Part shown: positions 62,941 through 64,000 of the stretch, one piece after another
Numbering within the stretch: position 1 is the first letter of the stretch
Layout: the number at the start of each line of letters is the position of its first letter
Source: Balaenoptera acutorostrata
Lineage: Eukaryota > Chordata > Mammalia > Artiodactyla > Balaenopteridae
Assembly: GCF_949987535.1 (NCBI RefSeq)
Contig: NC_080074.1
Span: forward strand, 26,991,268 to 27,055,267
Reading direction: 5' to 3'
DNA length: 64,000 nt
Program-made: the position numbers and the translations under genes
The notes under the pieces: generated by a model
What the model was told of the DNA's origin: nothing
Database searches by the model: none
The model's input: only the letters and a program-made list of their open reading frames with translations

Positions 62941-64000
62941 CAGACTCCAAACCCCACCTCTTTTGAGCTGAACAACACAGCACCCCGACATACAACCACA
63001 TTCCTGATTCACTAGCAGCTTTACCCATCGGCCCTTCACACAACTTGGCAGTTTCAGGTATTGGGTGGTAGAAAAAACAAGCTGCAGAGGGCTAAGAGGA
63101 CACATCAAAAGCAGGGAAAGAGGCATTGCCCCACATTTTCCCCCCAGTTTGGTGGGGAAAGGATGATGCAGCTATCTCATTAACTCACCAGCCACATTCT
63201 TGGCTAATAAGGGCAGGGATGTTGCTGCATCCTTTCTGTAATACCTTCTAACACCTACAAATCAATTTTAAAAGAATTTATTACAAGCTAGCGACTTTAT
63301 CATAGAAGGTCTTAGGCCAATAATTGCTTTCGTTAAATAAAACCTATAAAATACATTTCTAATTTCACTGCAGAGCCAAATGAAGGTCAAGAGAAAAGTC
63401 TGGTTCTTATACTAAACTGAATTAGAGAGAAGAAAACCACTTCCAGAAGTTCAGTAGAAGCAGCAAGAGCCCAGAGTTAGAAGTCCAAGTCTCAGAAAAG
63501 CTTCTGATCTGAGGTTTTTCTCAAGCTGAGTCAGCCCTGGGACATGCTACCAGCCGCCCCGCTAATGCTGCTCTTGCCTGCCCGACCTCCGCCCGCCCCC
63601 CCCACCCGCCTTTTCCTTTCCCCACCAAAGACTGAGAGCCCCACGCTTCCTGGGTCAGGGTATTTAACCCCCTGACAGAATACTGAGGGAGAAAGGCCTT
63701 TTCCATTTTGAAGAAAAATGTTAAGTTAATGGAGAGAATTTCCTCAAATTTAAGTTTCTCTCACAAGTCTTATACACTTGCTAGCATTTACTAACACTTG
63801 TTCATGCAAAAATCAAGCGAGAATCTGTCCAATTTAGCCCAAAATGATTGATTCCAGTATTTTAGGTTTAATGTATTTCACAGTTTTCTGGGTTTTTTTG
63901 GCAAAGTGCCCATAAGTTTCAGCTTTGTGGATAGTGGTGAGGCATTTCCACTGCTGTGTCCCTAGAAGGAGAGGAAACAGGCCAAGATTTTTGGGGGTGA

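Larger units (their letters stand above)
56706..64000 (-). other. PLXNC1: PLXNC1 intron, partial
   Basis: The upstream plexin exon (GAP first segment) is not found on the - strand here. The interval holds an (AT)n repeat, several MIRs and MLT1-like LTR fragments. Positions 63.15-64 kb show nothing that I recognise apart from a small C-rich patch near 63590. Confidence 0.75.

Overview
The window is a piece of mammalian nuclear genome, most likely from a cetacean. Introns and interspersed repeats dominate. Five full-length (about 300-360 bp) tRNA-Glu-type SINEs of the CHR-2 kind and one short CHR SINE are present, four of the five long copies and the short one with clear target-site duplications. 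Cetartiodactyl-type L1 3' ends are also present, and I saw no Bov-tA or BovB elements, which argues against a ruminant. There is no prokaryotic gene, CRISPR array, rRNA or tRNA gene, and no promoter or CpG island that I can defend.

Two protein-coding genes meet tail to tail. On the + strand, positions 1 to about 29.4 kb hold the 3' part of CEP83 (CCDC41), a centriolar distal-appendage coiled-coil protein. Six coding exons (6896-6971, 9710-9867, 11541-11670, 25577-25680, 27838-28027, 29025-29129) join in frame to 253 codons plus a stop. On the - strand, from 64 kb down to about 30.64 kb, lies the 3' part of PLXNC1 (plexin C1). Ten coding exons join to exactly 370 codons including the stop: the Rho-GTPase-binding region, the second half of the GAP domain and the C-terminus. 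The first exons of both genes lie outside the window. The two poly(A) signals are about 1.3 kb apart, with a SINE between them.

Layout: 1-6.9 kb CEP83 intron (SINE, MER3-like DNA transposon, L1 3' end, MIR); 6.9-11.7 kb three CEP83 exons with an L1 insertion beside the second; 11.7-25.6 kb a 13.9 kb CEP83 intron with a GC donor, holding an MLT1 LTR, a long L2 remnant, a (GT)37 microsatellite and nested old L1s; 25.6-29.4 kb the last three CEP83 exons and 3' UTR, with a head-to-head SINE pair; 29.4-30.6 kb the convergent spacer; 30.6-33.15 kb the PLXNC1 3' UTR and last coding exon; 34.3-56.7 kb the other nine PLXNC1 exons among L2, MIR, L1 and LTR-like fragments; 56.7-64 kb a PLXNC1 intron with no exon that I can see.

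I found no convincing undescribed biological system. The observations most worth checking are the GC-AG intron and the weak neighbouring donor in CEP83, two very short PLXNC1 introns (one whose retention would give a new C-terminus that should escape NMD), a long-range inverted repeat with a perfect 30-nt core at 48.95/49.68 kb, the inverted SINE pair in a CEP83 intron, and two related copies of an LTR-like repeat that I cannot name.
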